Source: Amycolatopsis antarctica (GTDB lineage: Bacteria > Actinomycetota > Actinomycetes > Mycobacteriales > Pseudonocardiaceae). Taken from it: DNA of 64,000 nt. Where the stretch lies: contig NZ_NKYE01000020.1 in NCBI RefSeq assembly GCF_002262875.1, positions 58,766-122,765 on the forward strand. The letters run 5' to 3'. Each line of letters begins with the position of its first letter. Position 1 is the stretch's first letter. Below the pieces are notes generated by a model. That model searched no databases. It saw only the letters and a program-made list of their open reading frames with translations, and had not been told where the DNA came from. The position numbers and the translations under genes were made by a program. Shown here piece by piece: positions 25,883-33,945 of the stretch.

Positions 25883-26779
25883 CTACCCGAACGCCTTGAC
25901 CGCCGCGGCGATCGTGGACTCGTCCAGCCCGTGCGCCAGATCGTGGTCGGCCATGTCGCCGTAGAGCCGTACCTCCTCGTCCCGGCGGACCCCGAGCGAA
26001 CGCAGGCGGTGCGCGATGTCCGGCAGCGCCTCGGCCACCGCCGGCGCCGAGGTACCCGCCAGGTAGGGCTCCACCAGCACGATCGCGTCCGTACCGGCGG
26101 AACGCAGCGCGGCCCGCAGGCCGGCCGCGTCGAAGGGCCGGATCGTGGCGGCGTAGAGCACCGTCACGTCGAGGCCGGCGGTCGCGGCCAGCACCCGGTC
26201 CAGCATCGGCCCGACGGCCAGCACGACCGGCCCGCGACCGCTGCGCAACGTACGGAACCCGGCGCCGTGGTGCGGTTCGGCGTTCGCCGCCTCGGACAAC
26301 CGGATGTAGACGTTCCCCTTGCCGGGCAAGGATTCCCGTAGCACCGCAGGCACCTCATCAGGATGCCCGGGAACGTGGACGGTCCAGCCGGGGATGGTGT
26401 CGATGAGCGCGACGTCGGCGGGCGACTGGTGCGTGCGTCCCGCGCCTGCCATGTCGTACGAGGCGCCCGCGGACACCAGCACCGCGCCGGTGCCCTGATG
26501 GGTCAGATCGAGCTTCACCTGCTCGTACGGGCGTTCCACCAGGAACGAGGCGAAGGTGTGCACCACCGGCCGCAGCCCTGCCATGGCGAGTCCGCCCGCG
26601 GTACTGACCAGCAGTTGCTCGCGGATACCGACGTTGATCACCCGGTCACCGAACCGTTCGGCCGCGCGGGCGACTTGCGGCGTCCCAGCGGAGATGTCGG
26701 CGAGAACGAGTGCCAGCAAAGGATCCGCTGCCAACTCACCCTCCATTGTGGACAGAAATGTGTCACGCATAGTGGTCAT
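25883..26779 (-). CDS. Transketolase, C-terminal subunit
   Basis: This 298-residue half contains the pyrimidine-binding domain (about 1-165: VINVGIREQLLVSTAGGLAMAGLRPVVHTF, with the cofactor-activating Glu in GIREQ) and the C-terminal domain (about 175-298). It pairs with the TPP/Mg half encoded 2 bp upstream. Together they equal one transketolase-like enzyme, as in split transketolases of many prokaryotes. The ATG at 26779 (MTTMRDTFLS) is chosen because the upstream frame overlaps the partner. The donor and acceptor sugars are unknown. Confidence 0.9.
   Translation of the reverse strand: MTTMRDTFLSTMEGELAADPLLALVLADISAGTPQVARAAERFGDRVINVGIREQLLVSTAGGLAMAGLRPVVHTFASFLVERPYEQVKLDLTHQGTGAVLVSAGASYDMAGAGRTHQSPADVALIDTIPGWTVHVPGHPDEVPAVLRESLPGKGNVYIRLSEAANAEPHHGAGFRTLRSGRGPVVLAVGPMLDRVLAATAGLDVTVLYAATIRPFDAAGLRAALRSAGTDAIVLVEPYLAGTSAPAVAEALPDIAHRLRSLGVRRDEEVRLYGDMADHDLAHGLDESTIAAAVKAFG
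26742..26753. repeat. Near-match to the GTCCA-N3-TGGAC palindrome
   Basis: CTCCATTGTGGAC differs from the motif only in its first base. Confidence 0.5.
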
Positions 26780-26781
26780 GG

Positions 26782-27474
26782 TCAGTCCTTCGGATCGATG
26801 GTGGCGACGACCGCGAGCGGCCGCCGGGGATGGGGCTCGGTGAAGGCCGCGGCGAGGGCGTCGTGATCGCGGCCGTCCACGGTGCGGGCGGCCCAGCCCT
26901 CCACCTCGAAGCGCCGCGCGATACCGCCCGGCCATCCGTGCGTGGACGAGCCGTTGTCGATCACCACGGCCGTCAGCCCGTGGAGGCCGGAACGCGCGGC
27001 GAACGCGATCGCCTCGTGGTTGGAGCCCTCGTCGAGTTCGGCGTCACCGGTCAGCACCACCACCCGGGGCGGTGACGGTTCCAGCACCCGCAGGCCGAGC
27101 GCGGTACCGACGGCGATCGGCAGCCCGTGGCCGAGCGACCCACTGGCGATCTCCACCCCCGGGACCAGCATCCGGTCCGGGTGCATGCCGAGCCGAGAGC
27201 CCGCGCTCGCCCAGGTACCGAGCTCGTCCGGGTCGATGAAGCCCTTCGCCGCGAGGACGGCGTAGTAGGCCATCGGGCCGTGCCCCTTGGACAGCAGGAA
27301 GCGGTCGCGGCGCGGGTCCTCCGCCCGCTCGGGCGAGGTGTCCAGCACCCGGTCGTAGAGCACCCACAGTACGTCCAATGTGGACGTGGCGGCGGCGGAG
27401 TGTTTCTCGTCCCCGATCATCCGGGACATCAGCGTGGGCAACTCCGCGAAGCCCATCGTCGTTGCGGTAGTCAT
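26782..27474 (-). CDS. Transketolase, N-terminal subunit
   Basis: The 230-residue half binds TPP and Mg: LSKGHGPMAYYAVLA, MHPDR, GSLGHGLPIAVGTALG, and the TPP motif TGDAELDEGSNHEA near residue 135. The ATG at 27474 gives MTTATTMGFAELP; a further in-frame codon at 27489 lies in the operator. It is divergent from soxR across only 52 bp, and that gap contains a SoxR-type dyad. Control by SoxR is inferred. Confidence 0.9.
   Translation of the reverse strand: MTTATTMGFAELPTLMSRMIGDEKHSAAATSTLDVLWVLYDRVLDTSPERAEDPRRDRFLLSKGHGPMAYYAVLAAKGFIDPDELGTWASAGSRLGMHPDRMLVPGVEIASGSLGHGLPIAVGTALGLRVLEPSPPRVVVLTGDAELDEGSNHEAIAFAARSGLHGLTAVVIDNGSSTHGWPGGIARRFEVEGWAARTVDGRDHDALAAAFTEPHPRRPLAVVATIDPKD
27373..27385. 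repeat. GTCCA-N3-TGGAC palindrome, copy 5
   Basis: GTCCAATGTGGAC inside the transketolase N-half gene. The outer bases extend the dyad to ACGTCCA/TGGACGT. Confidence 0.8.
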
Positions 27475-27480
27475 GCTCCG

Positions 27481-27520
27481 ACCGTGCAACCTCGACTTAG
27501 GTTGAAGTCAAGGCTAACCT
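27481..27520. promoter_or_regulatory. SoxR-type operator between soxR and split transketolase
   Basis: ACCTCGACTTAGGTTGAAGT (27489-27508) is an imperfect dyad. Its reverse strand matches ACCTCAAGTTAACTTGAGGT at 14 of 20 positions. On the minus strand TTGACT (27506-27511) is followed at 19 bp by CACGGT, 6 bp before the transketolase ATG. On the plus strand TAACCT (27515-27520) ends 6 bp before the soxR GTG. Both genes may be leaderless. Confidence 0.6.
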
Positions 27521-27526
27521 GACGAC

Positions 27527-27988
27527 GTGACCAAGCTTGCCGACCACCTCAGCATCGGACAGGTGTCGGAACGCAGCGGCGTTCCGCACACGGCTCTTCG
27601 GTTCTACGAGGAACGGGGCCTGATCCACGCCGAGCGCTCCGCGGGCAACCAGCGGCGGTATCCGCGTGCGGTACTGCGCAGAATCGCGTTCATCCGCTCG
27701 GCACAGCGGGTGGGGCTCACCCTCGAACAGATCAGCGACGCGCTCGCCACCCTGCCGCGCGACCACGCGCCGACGAAGGCCGACTGGACCCGGCTCTCCC
27801 GTAACTGGCGCGACGAACTCGACCTGCGGATCGACGCGCTGCAACGACTTCGCGACCGGCTCACCGGCTGCATCGGCTGCGGGTGCCTGTCCTTACGCAC
27901 CTGCACGCTGAACAACTCCGAGGACGAGATGGCCGGATTCGGCCCCGGCGCCCCACTGCTGTCCCCGGTGGGCGAAGGCGGACGCTGA
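27527..27988 (+). CDS. soxR: Redox-sensing activator SoxR
   Basis: This 153-residue MerR-family activator has the N-terminal helix-turn-helix SIGQVSERSGVPHTALRFYEERGLI (about 9-33), a dimerisation helix, and the SoxR [2Fe-2S] motif CIGCGCLSLRTC (Cys115, 118, 120, 126; CX2CXCX5C). Oxidation of the cluster by redox-active compounds activates SoxR. In actinomycetes it usually controls a few redox and export genes rather than soxS. The GTG start has no clear ribosome-binding site and may be leaderless. Confidence 0.95.
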   Translation: MTKLADHLSIGQVSERSGVPHTALRFYEERGLIHAERSAGNQRRYPRAVLRRIAFIRSAQRVGLTLEQISDALATLPRDHAPTKADWTRLSRNWRDELDLRIDALQRLRDRLTGCIGCGCLSLRTCTLNNSEDEMAGFGPGAPLLSPVGEGGR

Positions 27989-28015
27989 CCGGCTCAGGGC
28001 GGGCCGCCGACCGGC

Positions 28016-28603
28016 TCAGTGCCGGGGTCGCGGCCTGCCGAGCATACGGCGCGCGGTGATCAGCAGGTGCTCGCGCAGGGCGTCGTCGTCGACGCCCGCC
28101 AGTTCGGGCGATCCGCCCGCCAGCGCGATCCCGGCCAGCGTGACGTTCGCGGTGACCAGCGTGGCGACGTCCGGATCCGGCCCGGTGAGCACGGCGAGCA
28201 TCCGTTCCTTGAAGTTTCCCGCGTGGTGCAGGGTCTTCTCCACCGCGCGGGCCACTCCGGGGTCGGAGCTGAACACCGCGACGAGCACCCGGTGCCCCAC
28301 CACGAGGTCGACGAACCCGTTGAGCAGATGCTCGATCTGCGCCCCGCGGCGCCGATGGGCGGCGGCCTCCTCGGTGATCCGCGCGAGCGTGTCCAGCAGG
28401 GGCTCGGCGACCGCTTCGGTGATCTCGTCCTTGGCGCGGAAGTGATAGTAGACGGCAGCCTTGGTGACGCCGAGTTCGTCCGCGATCATCTGCAGGGAGG
28501 TGCCCTCCACGCCGTGCTCGCTGAACAGCCGCAGTGCGGTGGCGAGCAGTCTGGTACGCGTGTCCTCGGTGCCGGGTGCGCGCGGCGCGGTACGGGCGGC
28601 CAT
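28016..28603 (-). CDS. TetR/AcrR-family repressor of the MMPL gene
   Basis: This 195-residue regulator has an N-terminal helix-turn-helix, GVEGTSLQMIADELGVTKAAVYYHFRAKDEI (about 30-60), followed by a ligand-binding helical domain. It is divergent from the MMPL exporter across 176 bp that hold four similar 16-bp operator-like sites, so it very likely represses that gene and itself. The ligand is unknown, perhaps a lipid or a drug carried by the exporter. Confidence 0.92.
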   Translation of the reverse strand: MAARTAPRAPGTEDTRTRLLATALRLFSEHGVEGTSLQMIADELGVTKAAVYYHFRAKDEITEAVAEPLLDTLARITEEAAAHRRRGAQIEHLLNGFVDLVVGHRVLVAVFSSDPGVARAVEKTLHHAGNFKERMLAVLTGPDPDVATLVTANVTLAGIALAGGSPELAGVDDDALREHLLITARRMLGRPRPRH

Positions 28604-28644
28604 CCGATCCCCCTCCTAGCGAACCCCGAACGCTACGACACGGC

Positions 28645-28730
28645 CTTGCCGGACGGCAAGCCGCAACACTTGCCGTGCGGCTAGTCACATCCTTGTCGAT
28701 TGGCTAGCTGCGCACTTACCGAACGGCTAG
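28645..28730. promoter_or_regulatory. Four tandem TetR-type operator sites
   Basis: Four 16-bp pseudo-palindromes with consensus CTTGCCG-NN-CGGCTAG occur at 28645-28660 (CTTGCCGGACGGCAAG), 28669-28684 (CTTGCCGTGCGGCTAG), 28692-28707 (CTTGTCGATTGGCTAG) and 28715-28730 (CTTACCGAACGGCTAG). Start-to-start spacing is 24, 23 and 23 bp, close to two helical turns, so bound dimers would lie on the same DNA face. Confidence 0.85.
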
Positions 28731-28779
28731 CCTCGGCGAGGGTAATCGCACACCATCGAGCGAACGGGGTGGCCTCGTC

Positions 28780-30969
28780 GTGGCGAAGCTCCTGTACCGG
28801 CTTGGCCGGTTCTCCTTCCGCAAACGCAAACTGGTCGCGGCCGCGTGGGCGGCGATCCTGGTGCTGCTGGGGATCGGCGCGCTCACCCTGTCCGGACAGC
28901 TCACCAACTCGGTGACCATCCCGGGCACGGAGTCGCAGCGCGCGATCGACCAGCTCGAGGAGCGCTTCCCCCAGCTCCCCGCGGGCGGCGGGACCGCGCG
29001 CGTCGTACTCGCCGCGCCCGAGGGCCAGACCCTCGCCGACCCTGCCGGCCGCGCCGCCGCCGACCAGGTCGTCGGTGCGTTGCGGTCCGCTCCGAAGGTC
29101 GCCGTGGTCGCGGACCCGTTCCAGACCGGAGCCGTCTCCCCGGACGGCCGGGTGGCGATGGCGCAGGTGACCTACTCGGTACCCGGCTTCGAATTGCTCC
29201 CCGAGGATCGCGAGGCTCTGCTGGCGACGGCGGAACCAGGCCGCGCGGCCGGGCTGCAGGTGGAGTTCGGTGGCGACGCGGCGCAGGGCATCCCCGAGGT
29301 GGCCGCCACGGAGGGCCTCGGCGTGGCCATCGCCGCGGTCGTACTGGTGATCACCTTCGGCTCGCTGATCGCCGCGGGCCTGCCACTGCTCACCGCCCTG
29401 ATCGGCATCGGTGTCGGCATGGCAGGCATCACCACGGCCTCGGGCTTCCTCGACCTGAACTCCAACACCCCGGTGCTGGCGCTGATGCTGGGACTCGCCG
29501 TGGGCATCGACTACGCCCTGTTCATCGTGTCCCGGCACCGGCACGAGATAGGGATCGGCCGCAGTCCGGAACAGGCGGCCGCCAGAGCCGTCGGTACCGC
29601 GGGCTCGGCGGTCGTGTTCGCCGGGCTCACCGTCATCATCGCCCTGGCCGGGCTCACCGTCGTCGGCATCCCGTTCCTCGGCGAGATGGGCATCGCGGCC
29701 GCGCTGACCGTCGCGATCGCGGTCCTCATCGCACTGACGCTGCTGCCGGCGCTGCTCGGTTTCGCGGGCGACCGGGTGAACGGCAGCAAGATCCGGGTCC
29801 GTCGCGGCAAGCCGGGGGCCGTCCCCTTCGGTGAACGCTGGGCCCGGTTCGTCGCCCGTCGCCGGGTACCGGTGCTGCTGGCCTCGATCGCCGGCCTGGC
29901 GGTGCTCGCCATTCCGGCCGCCTCGATGCAGCTCGGCCTGCCCGACGACAGCACCGCCGCCCCGGACTCGACGCAGAGCAAGGCATACGGGCTCGTCTCG
30001 GGCAGTTTCGGCGAAGGCGCCAACGGACCGCTCACCGTGGTCGTGGACGCACAGGGCAGCGGCGACCGCCAGGCCGTGATCATCGGGGCCGCGGGCCGGA
30101 TCTCCACTCTGCCCGACGTGCTCGCCGTGACACCGCCGCAGCCGAACCAGCAGGGCGACACCGCGATCCTCAACGTCATCCCGAAGAGCGGGCCGAGCAG
30201 TGAGCAGACCGAGCAGCTCGTCGCCGACATCCGGGAACTGTCCGGGCAGCTCGGTGACGGGGCGAGTCTCGCGGTGACCGGCCAGACGGCGGCGAACATC
30301 GACGTCTCCGAGAAGCTCGCCGACGCCATGCTCCCCTACCTGGCACTCATCGTCGGACTCGCGTTCATCCTGCTGATGCTGGTGTTCCGCTCACTGGTCG
30401 TGCCCATCAAGGCGACCGTTGGGTTCCTCGGTTCGGTCGCCGCCACCTTCGGCGCCGTCGTGGCCGTGTTCCAGTGGGGCTGGCTCAAGGACGTGCTCGG
30501 TGTCGAGAGCACCGGCCCGATCATGAGCATGCTGCCGATCCTGCTGATCGGTGTGCTGTTCGGCCTGGCGATGGACTACCAGGTCTTCCTGGTGACCCGG
30601 ATGCGCGAGGAGCACGTGCACGGCGCTGCCCCGGTCGACGCGATGATCACCGGGTTCCGGCACGGCGCCCGCGTCGTGGTGGCCGCCGCGCTGATCATGG
30701 TGAGCGTGTTCGCCGGGTTCGTGCTCGCCGCCGACACACTCATCCAGTCCATCGGTTTCGCGCTGGCGTTCGGTGTCGCGATCGACGCGTTCGTCGTGCG
30801 GATGGCGCTGGTTCCGGCGGTGATGGCCCTGCTCGGCAAGGCGGCGTGGTGGCTGCCGCGCGGTCTCGACCGGGTGATGCCGGATGTGGACGTGGAAGGC
30901 GAGAAGCTCACCGCGATACTCGAAGAGTCCGATGTGGACGCCGACCGCAAGCACGCACACGCCCGCTGA
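28780..30969 (+). CDS. MMPL/RND-family transporter
   Basis: At 729 residues this is an MMPL-type exporter. It has a first helix at about 17-36, an extracytoplasmic domain, helices 2-6 (about 180-330), a second domain, helices 7-12 (about 515-695), and a charged tail. Conserved segments LGLAVGIDYALFIVSRHR and GVLFGLAMDYQVFLVTRMREE carry the proton-relay Asp residues in the mirrored helices. Relatives export lipids, siderophores or drugs. The GTG start lies behind the four operator sites, so expression should depend on the divergent TetR protein. Confidence 0.93.
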   Translation: MAKLLYRLGRFSFRKRKLVAAAWAAILVLLGIGALTLSGQLTNSVTIPGTESQRAIDQLEERFPQLPAGGGTARVVLAAPEGQTLADPAGRAAADQVVGALRSAPKVAVVADPFQTGAVSPDGRVAMAQVTYSVPGFELLPEDREALLATAEPGRAAGLQVEFGGDAAQGIPEVAATEGLGVAIAAVVLVITFGSLIAAGLPLLTALIGIGVGMAGITTASGFLDLNSNTPVLALMLGLAVGIDYALFIVSRHRHEIGIGRSPEQAAARAVGTAGSAVVFAGLTVIIALAGLTVVGIPFLGEMGIAAALTVAIAVLIALTLLPALLGFAGDRVNGSKIRVRRGKPGAVPFGERWARFVARRRVPVLLASIAGLAVLAIPAASMQLGLPDDSTAAPDSTQSKAYGLVSGSFGEGANGPLTVVVDAQGSGDRQAVIIGAAGRISTLPDVLAVTPPQPNQQGDTAILNVIPKSGPSSEQTEQLVADIRELSGQLGDGASLAVTGQTAANIDVSEKLADAMLPYLALIVGLAFILLMLVFRSLVVPIKATVGFLGSVAATFGAVVAVFQWGWLKDVLGVESTGPIMSMLPILLIGVLFGLAMDYQVFLVTRMREEHVHGAAPVDAMITGFRHGARVVVAAALIMVSVFAGFVLAADTLIQSIGFALAFGVAIDAFVVRMALVPAVMALLGKAAWWLPRGLDRVMPDVDVEGEKLTAILEESDVDADRKHAHAR

Positions 30970-30978
30970 CCGGGCACG

Positions 30979-31017
30979 CGCGCCCGCCGCGCCGCGATCA
31001 GCGGCGCGGCGGGCGCG
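30979..31017. terminator. Strong hairpin between MMPL and PAP2 genes
   Basis: Perfect 17-bp arms (CGCGCCCGCCGCGCCGC and its complement) flank the loop GATCA. The PAP2 stop codon lies in the loop and its last codons form one arm, so the hairpin acts on both converging transcripts. Confidence 0.85.
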
Positions 31018-31708
31018 GCCCGTGCGGAACGGGCAACCGCTCGGTCGGCAGGTCGTCCGGCGGAGCCTGACCGGCCGGCCGTTCGCGGTTCGGCGGACCC
31101 AGCACGAAAGTCCCGGCCCGATCGTTGTGGCGCAGGCGCTCCACCAGCCGAGCGGCCGGATTCCCCAAGCAGGCCACCAGAAGCGACACCACCACGGCAC
31201 CGAGGCTCAGGCCCGCGATGACATCGTGCGGGTAGTGGGCACCGACGAAGACCCGGGACGCCGCGCCGGCGAACGCGATCGGCAACGCCCACATACCGAG
31301 CGGACCGGACGCGAACAATATCGCCGCCATCGCCGCTCCGGCGACGACGGAGTGGTTACTCGGGAAGGACCAGTCGCCCGGTGGCGGGCAGTCCGCCGCG
31401 GTGACCACCTGGGTCAGCGTCCGGCACGGCCGTTCCACCTGCAGCACCAGTTTCACCGCCTCACTGATCAGGTAGGCGGCGGCGACCCCGCAGGCACCCA
31501 GCAGTGTCACGGCCATGACCCGGGCGGGTAGGCCCCGCGCCCGCCACCAGCACAGCAGCAGCAGGAAGGCGAGCAGCGCCGGGGCGGCATCGGTGAACAG
31601 TGCCGCGAAGTCCCGCAGCCAGTCCGGTCCGGCCGCCGCGAAGTCCACGACCTCGCGGTACCACCGCGCACTGATGTCCGGCACGTCCTCGACGTTCTCG
31701 TCCCCCAT
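30998..31708 (-). CDS. PAP2-family membrane phosphatase
   Basis: This 236-residue protein has about five helices and the acid phosphatase signature: KLVLQVERP, then SFPSNHSVVAGA, then SRVFVGAHYPHDVIAG. The three motifs carry the catalytic Lys/Arg, His and His/Asp. Substrates in the family include undecaprenyl pyrophosphate and phosphatidic acid. The ATG at 31708 (MGDENVEDV) is preferred because upstream codons look non-coding. The 3' end is folded into the strong hairpin shared with the MMPL gene. Confidence 0.88.
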   Translation of the reverse strand: MGDENVEDVPDISARWYREVVDFAAAGPDWLRDFAALFTDAAPALLAFLLLLCWWRARGLPARVMAVTLLGACGVAAAYLISEAVKLVLQVERPCRTLTQVVTAADCPPPGDWSFPSNHSVVAGAAMAAILFASGPLGMWALPIAFAGAASRVFVGAHYPHDVIAGLSLGAVVVSLLVACLGNPAARLVERLRHNDRAGTFVLGPPNRERPAGQAPPDDLPTERLPVPHGPRPPRR

Positions 31709-31976
31709 GGGTTCCGGGTCAACCTTCCTGCTCGCGCCCGCGACGGGCCCGCCGGGCTCGCCGTGTCCTCGCCCAACCCGTCCCTGTACCGGCGATCCGA
31801 GCACGCGCCGTGCGCACGTGTTCCCGGGACGGCGGGGACTCCGCGTCGGCGTCCGCAGTGGCCGTCCCGGCCGAGCCGGGCAGCGCGAGACTGGGCAGGC
31901 ACGAGCCTAAGCGCGGCGGCGGCCGGGCCACCGCACCCGAACGGCAGGCGCTGACCATTACCTGGGGCGGGGGGTC

Positions 31977-31997
31977 GGTCTGCCGAAAGGCAGGGCC
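31977..31997 (-). terminator. Hairpin at the end of the hisDCB operon
   Basis: GGTCTGCC-GAAA-GGCAGGGCC forms a stem with a GAAA tetraloop, 7 bp after the last small gene of the operon. The rest of 31709-32003 shows no gene or other signal I can support. Confidence 0.55.
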
Positions 31998-32003
31998 GGA
32001 ATA

Positions 32004-32162
32004 CTACCCGGCGAGCCAGACGACGGCGCCACCGACGGCGATCACCGCGGCGACACCGAGCAGCACGGCCATCACCTTGACCGTCTTCCACAGGCTGTAG
32101 GCACCGCCGAGCAGGAAACCGGCGAGCGCGAGCAGCCCGACACCGACGAGTTCCTTCGGCAT
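32004..32162 (-). CDS. 52-residue membrane protein after hisB
   Basis: The reading frame begins MPKELVGVGLLALAGFLLGG and ends VVWLAG. It has two hydrophobic helices (about 6-20 and 30-50) around a basic WKTVKVM loop. Its ATG shares one base with the hisB stop (TGATG), so it is translationally coupled to hisB. No family is recognised. The tight coupling and good composition support a real gene. Confidence 0.75.
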   Translation of the reverse strand: MPKELVGVGLLALAGFLLGGAYSLWKTVKVMAVLLGVAAVIAVGGAVVWLAG

Positions 32163-32761
32163 CAGAGCACACCCTTCGTCGACGGGACCCCGCTGGTACG
32201 CGGATCCGGTTCGGTGGCCGCACGCAGCGCGCGCGCCACCGCCTTGTACTGCGCTTCGGCGATGTGGTGCGGATCCCGGCCGTGCACCACGCGCACGTGC
32301 AACGCGAGCTGTGCGTGGAACGACAAGGACTCGAACACGTGCCGGGTCAGCACGAAGGGGTAGTTGCCGCCGATGGTGAACGTGTCGAACCGGTCCGGCT
32401 CGCCGGTGTGCACGCAGTACGGGCGGCCGGACACGTCGACCGCGGCGTGCGCCAGCGTCTCGTCCATCGGGATCCAGCAGTCACCGAACCGGCGGATGCC
32501 CGCCTTGTCGCCCAGCGCCGCACGGATCGCCTGTCCCAGCACGATCGCCGTGTCCTCGACGGTGTGGTGGGCGTCGATGTGCACGTCCCCGGTCGCCGCG
32601 ACGCTCAGGTCGAAGGAACCGTGCGTGCCGAAGGAATGCAGCATGTGGTCGTAGAACGGGACGCCGGTGGACACCTCCACCTGCCCGGTGCCGTCCAGGT
32701 CGATCTCGACCCGGATCGACGACTCCTTCGTGGTGCGCTCGACCGCGCCCGTCCTGCTCAT
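32162..32761 (-). CDS. hisB: Imidazoleglycerol-phosphate dehydratase
   Basis: HisB dehydrates IGP to imidazole acetol phosphate. The 199-residue single-function protein has the duplicated metal-binding motifs DHMLHSFGTHG, DAHHTVED and its second-half counterpart, plus HHIAEAQYKAVARALR. The ATG overlaps the hisC stop by 4 bp. It is third of the his genes in the operon hisD-PLP enzyme-hisC-hisB. Confidence 0.97.
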   Translation of the reverse strand: MSRTGAVERTTKESSIRVEIDLDGTGQVEVSTGVPFYDHMLHSFGTHGSFDLSVAATGDVHIDAHHTVEDTAIVLGQAIRAALGDKAGIRRFGDCWIPMDETLAHAAVDVSGRPYCVHTGEPDRFDTFTIGGNYPFVLTRHVFESLSFHAQLALHVRVVHGRDPHHIAEAQYKAVARALRAATEPDPRTSGVPSTKGVL

Positions 32762-33945
32762 CGCGGAATCTCCTTGCCGGCCTCGAGAAAGGCGTCGTTT
32801 TCCTCGGGGGTGCCGATGGTCACCCGCAGGTGCCCCTCGATACCGACATCGCGGATCAGCACCCCTTGGTCCACATAGGACTGCCAGGCGTGCCGGGCGT
32901 CGGTGAACCGTCCGAAGAGGATGAAGTTGGCGTCGCTCGGTACCGGGGTGAAACCCATTGCCAGCAACGATTCCGCCACCCGGTCGCGCTCCGCGGCGAG
33001 CTTCGCCACCGATGCCAGGGTGGCGTCCGCGTGCCGCAGCGCGGCCTTGGCCGCGGCCTGCGTCAGCGCCGAGAGGTGGTAGGGAAGCCGGACGAGCTGG
33101 AGCGCGTCCACGACGGCGGGGGCCGCGGCAAGGTACCCCAGCCTGCCTCCGGCGAACGCGAACGCCTTGCTCATCGTGCGGGACACCACGAGCTGCGCGG
33201 GGAACTCCTCCAGCAGTTCCAGCGCGCTCGGTTCGCCGGAGAACTCGGCGTACGCCTCGTCCACCACCACCATGCCCGGTGCGGCACGCAGCACGGCGGC
33301 GAGCCCATGGAGCGGGATGGTCCCGCCGGTCGGGTTGTTCGGGCTGGTCAGGAAGACGACGTCCGGGGCGCGTTCGGCGACGATCTCCGCCGCGCGGGCG
33401 GTGTCCAGGGAGAAGTCGGCGGCACGCGGCGCGGGAGCCCACTCGGTCCGGGTGCCCGCCGCGATGATCGGGTGCATCGAGTACGAGGGCTCGAAGCCCA
33501 GCGCGGTACGCCCCGGCCCGCCGAAGGCCTGCAGAAGCTGCTGGAGGATCTCGTTGGATCCGTTGGCTGCCCACACGTTCCGCTCGCTCACCAGCACCCG
33601 CGTGGCCACCGAGAGGTAGTCGGCGAGGTCCCGGCGCAAAGCGAGGGCATCCCGGTCGGGGTAGCGGTGCAGCTCGGCGGCCGCCTCTCGCGTCGCGGCG
33701 GCGACGTCGTCGACGAGCGCGTCCGGCGGTGGATACGGGTTCTCGTTGGTGTTCAGCCGTACCGCGACGTCGAGCTGCGGCGCACCGTACGGGGTCCGGC
33801 CCCGCAGGTCCTCGCGCAGCGGCAGCTCGGCCGTCGTCACGGCACCGGATCTCTCGCCGGGGGCCGCGACGTCGACGGCAGCCAGCTCGGCCTCTTCCTC
33901 ACCGGTGTCCACGCGGCTCAGCCTAGGCCGTGGCCCCGCGCTCAT
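32758..33945 (-). CDS. hisC: Histidinol-phosphate aminotransferase
   Basis: HisC transfers the amino group from glutamate to imidazole acetol phosphate. The 395-residue class I/II PLP enzyme has NTNENPYPPP at the substrate end, the SPNNPTG motif, and the PLP lysine in RTMSKAFAFAG. The ATG at 33945 overlaps the preceding stop (ATGA) and gives an N-terminal extension of about 36 residues before the usual start; a GTG at residue 37 (VTTAELPLRED) is an alternative start. Confidence 0.95.
   Translation of the reverse strand: MSAGPRPRLSRVDTGEEEAELAAVDVAAPGERSGAVTTAELPLREDLRGRTPYGAPQLDVAVRLNTNENPYPPPDALVDDVAAATREAAAELHRYPDRDALALRRDLADYLSVATRVLVSERNVWAANGSNEILQQLLQAFGGPGRTALGFEPSYSMHPIIAAGTRTEWAPAPRAADFSLDTARAAEIVAERAPDVVFLTSPNNPTGGTIPLHGLAAVLRAAPGMVVVDEAYAEFSGEPSALELLEEFPAQLVVSRTMSKAFAFAGGRLGYLAAAPAVVDALQLVRLPYHLSALTQAAAKAALRHADATLASVAKLAAERDRVAESLLAMGFTPVPSDANFILFGRFTDARHAWQSYVDQGVLIRDVGIEGHLRVTIGTPEENDAFLEAGKEIPR

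Noticed and set aside
27987..28019. Direct repeat GACCGGCTCAG between soxR and the TetR gene
   Set aside because: Two copies of 11 bp around converging stops, with no wider context; probably a local duplication.
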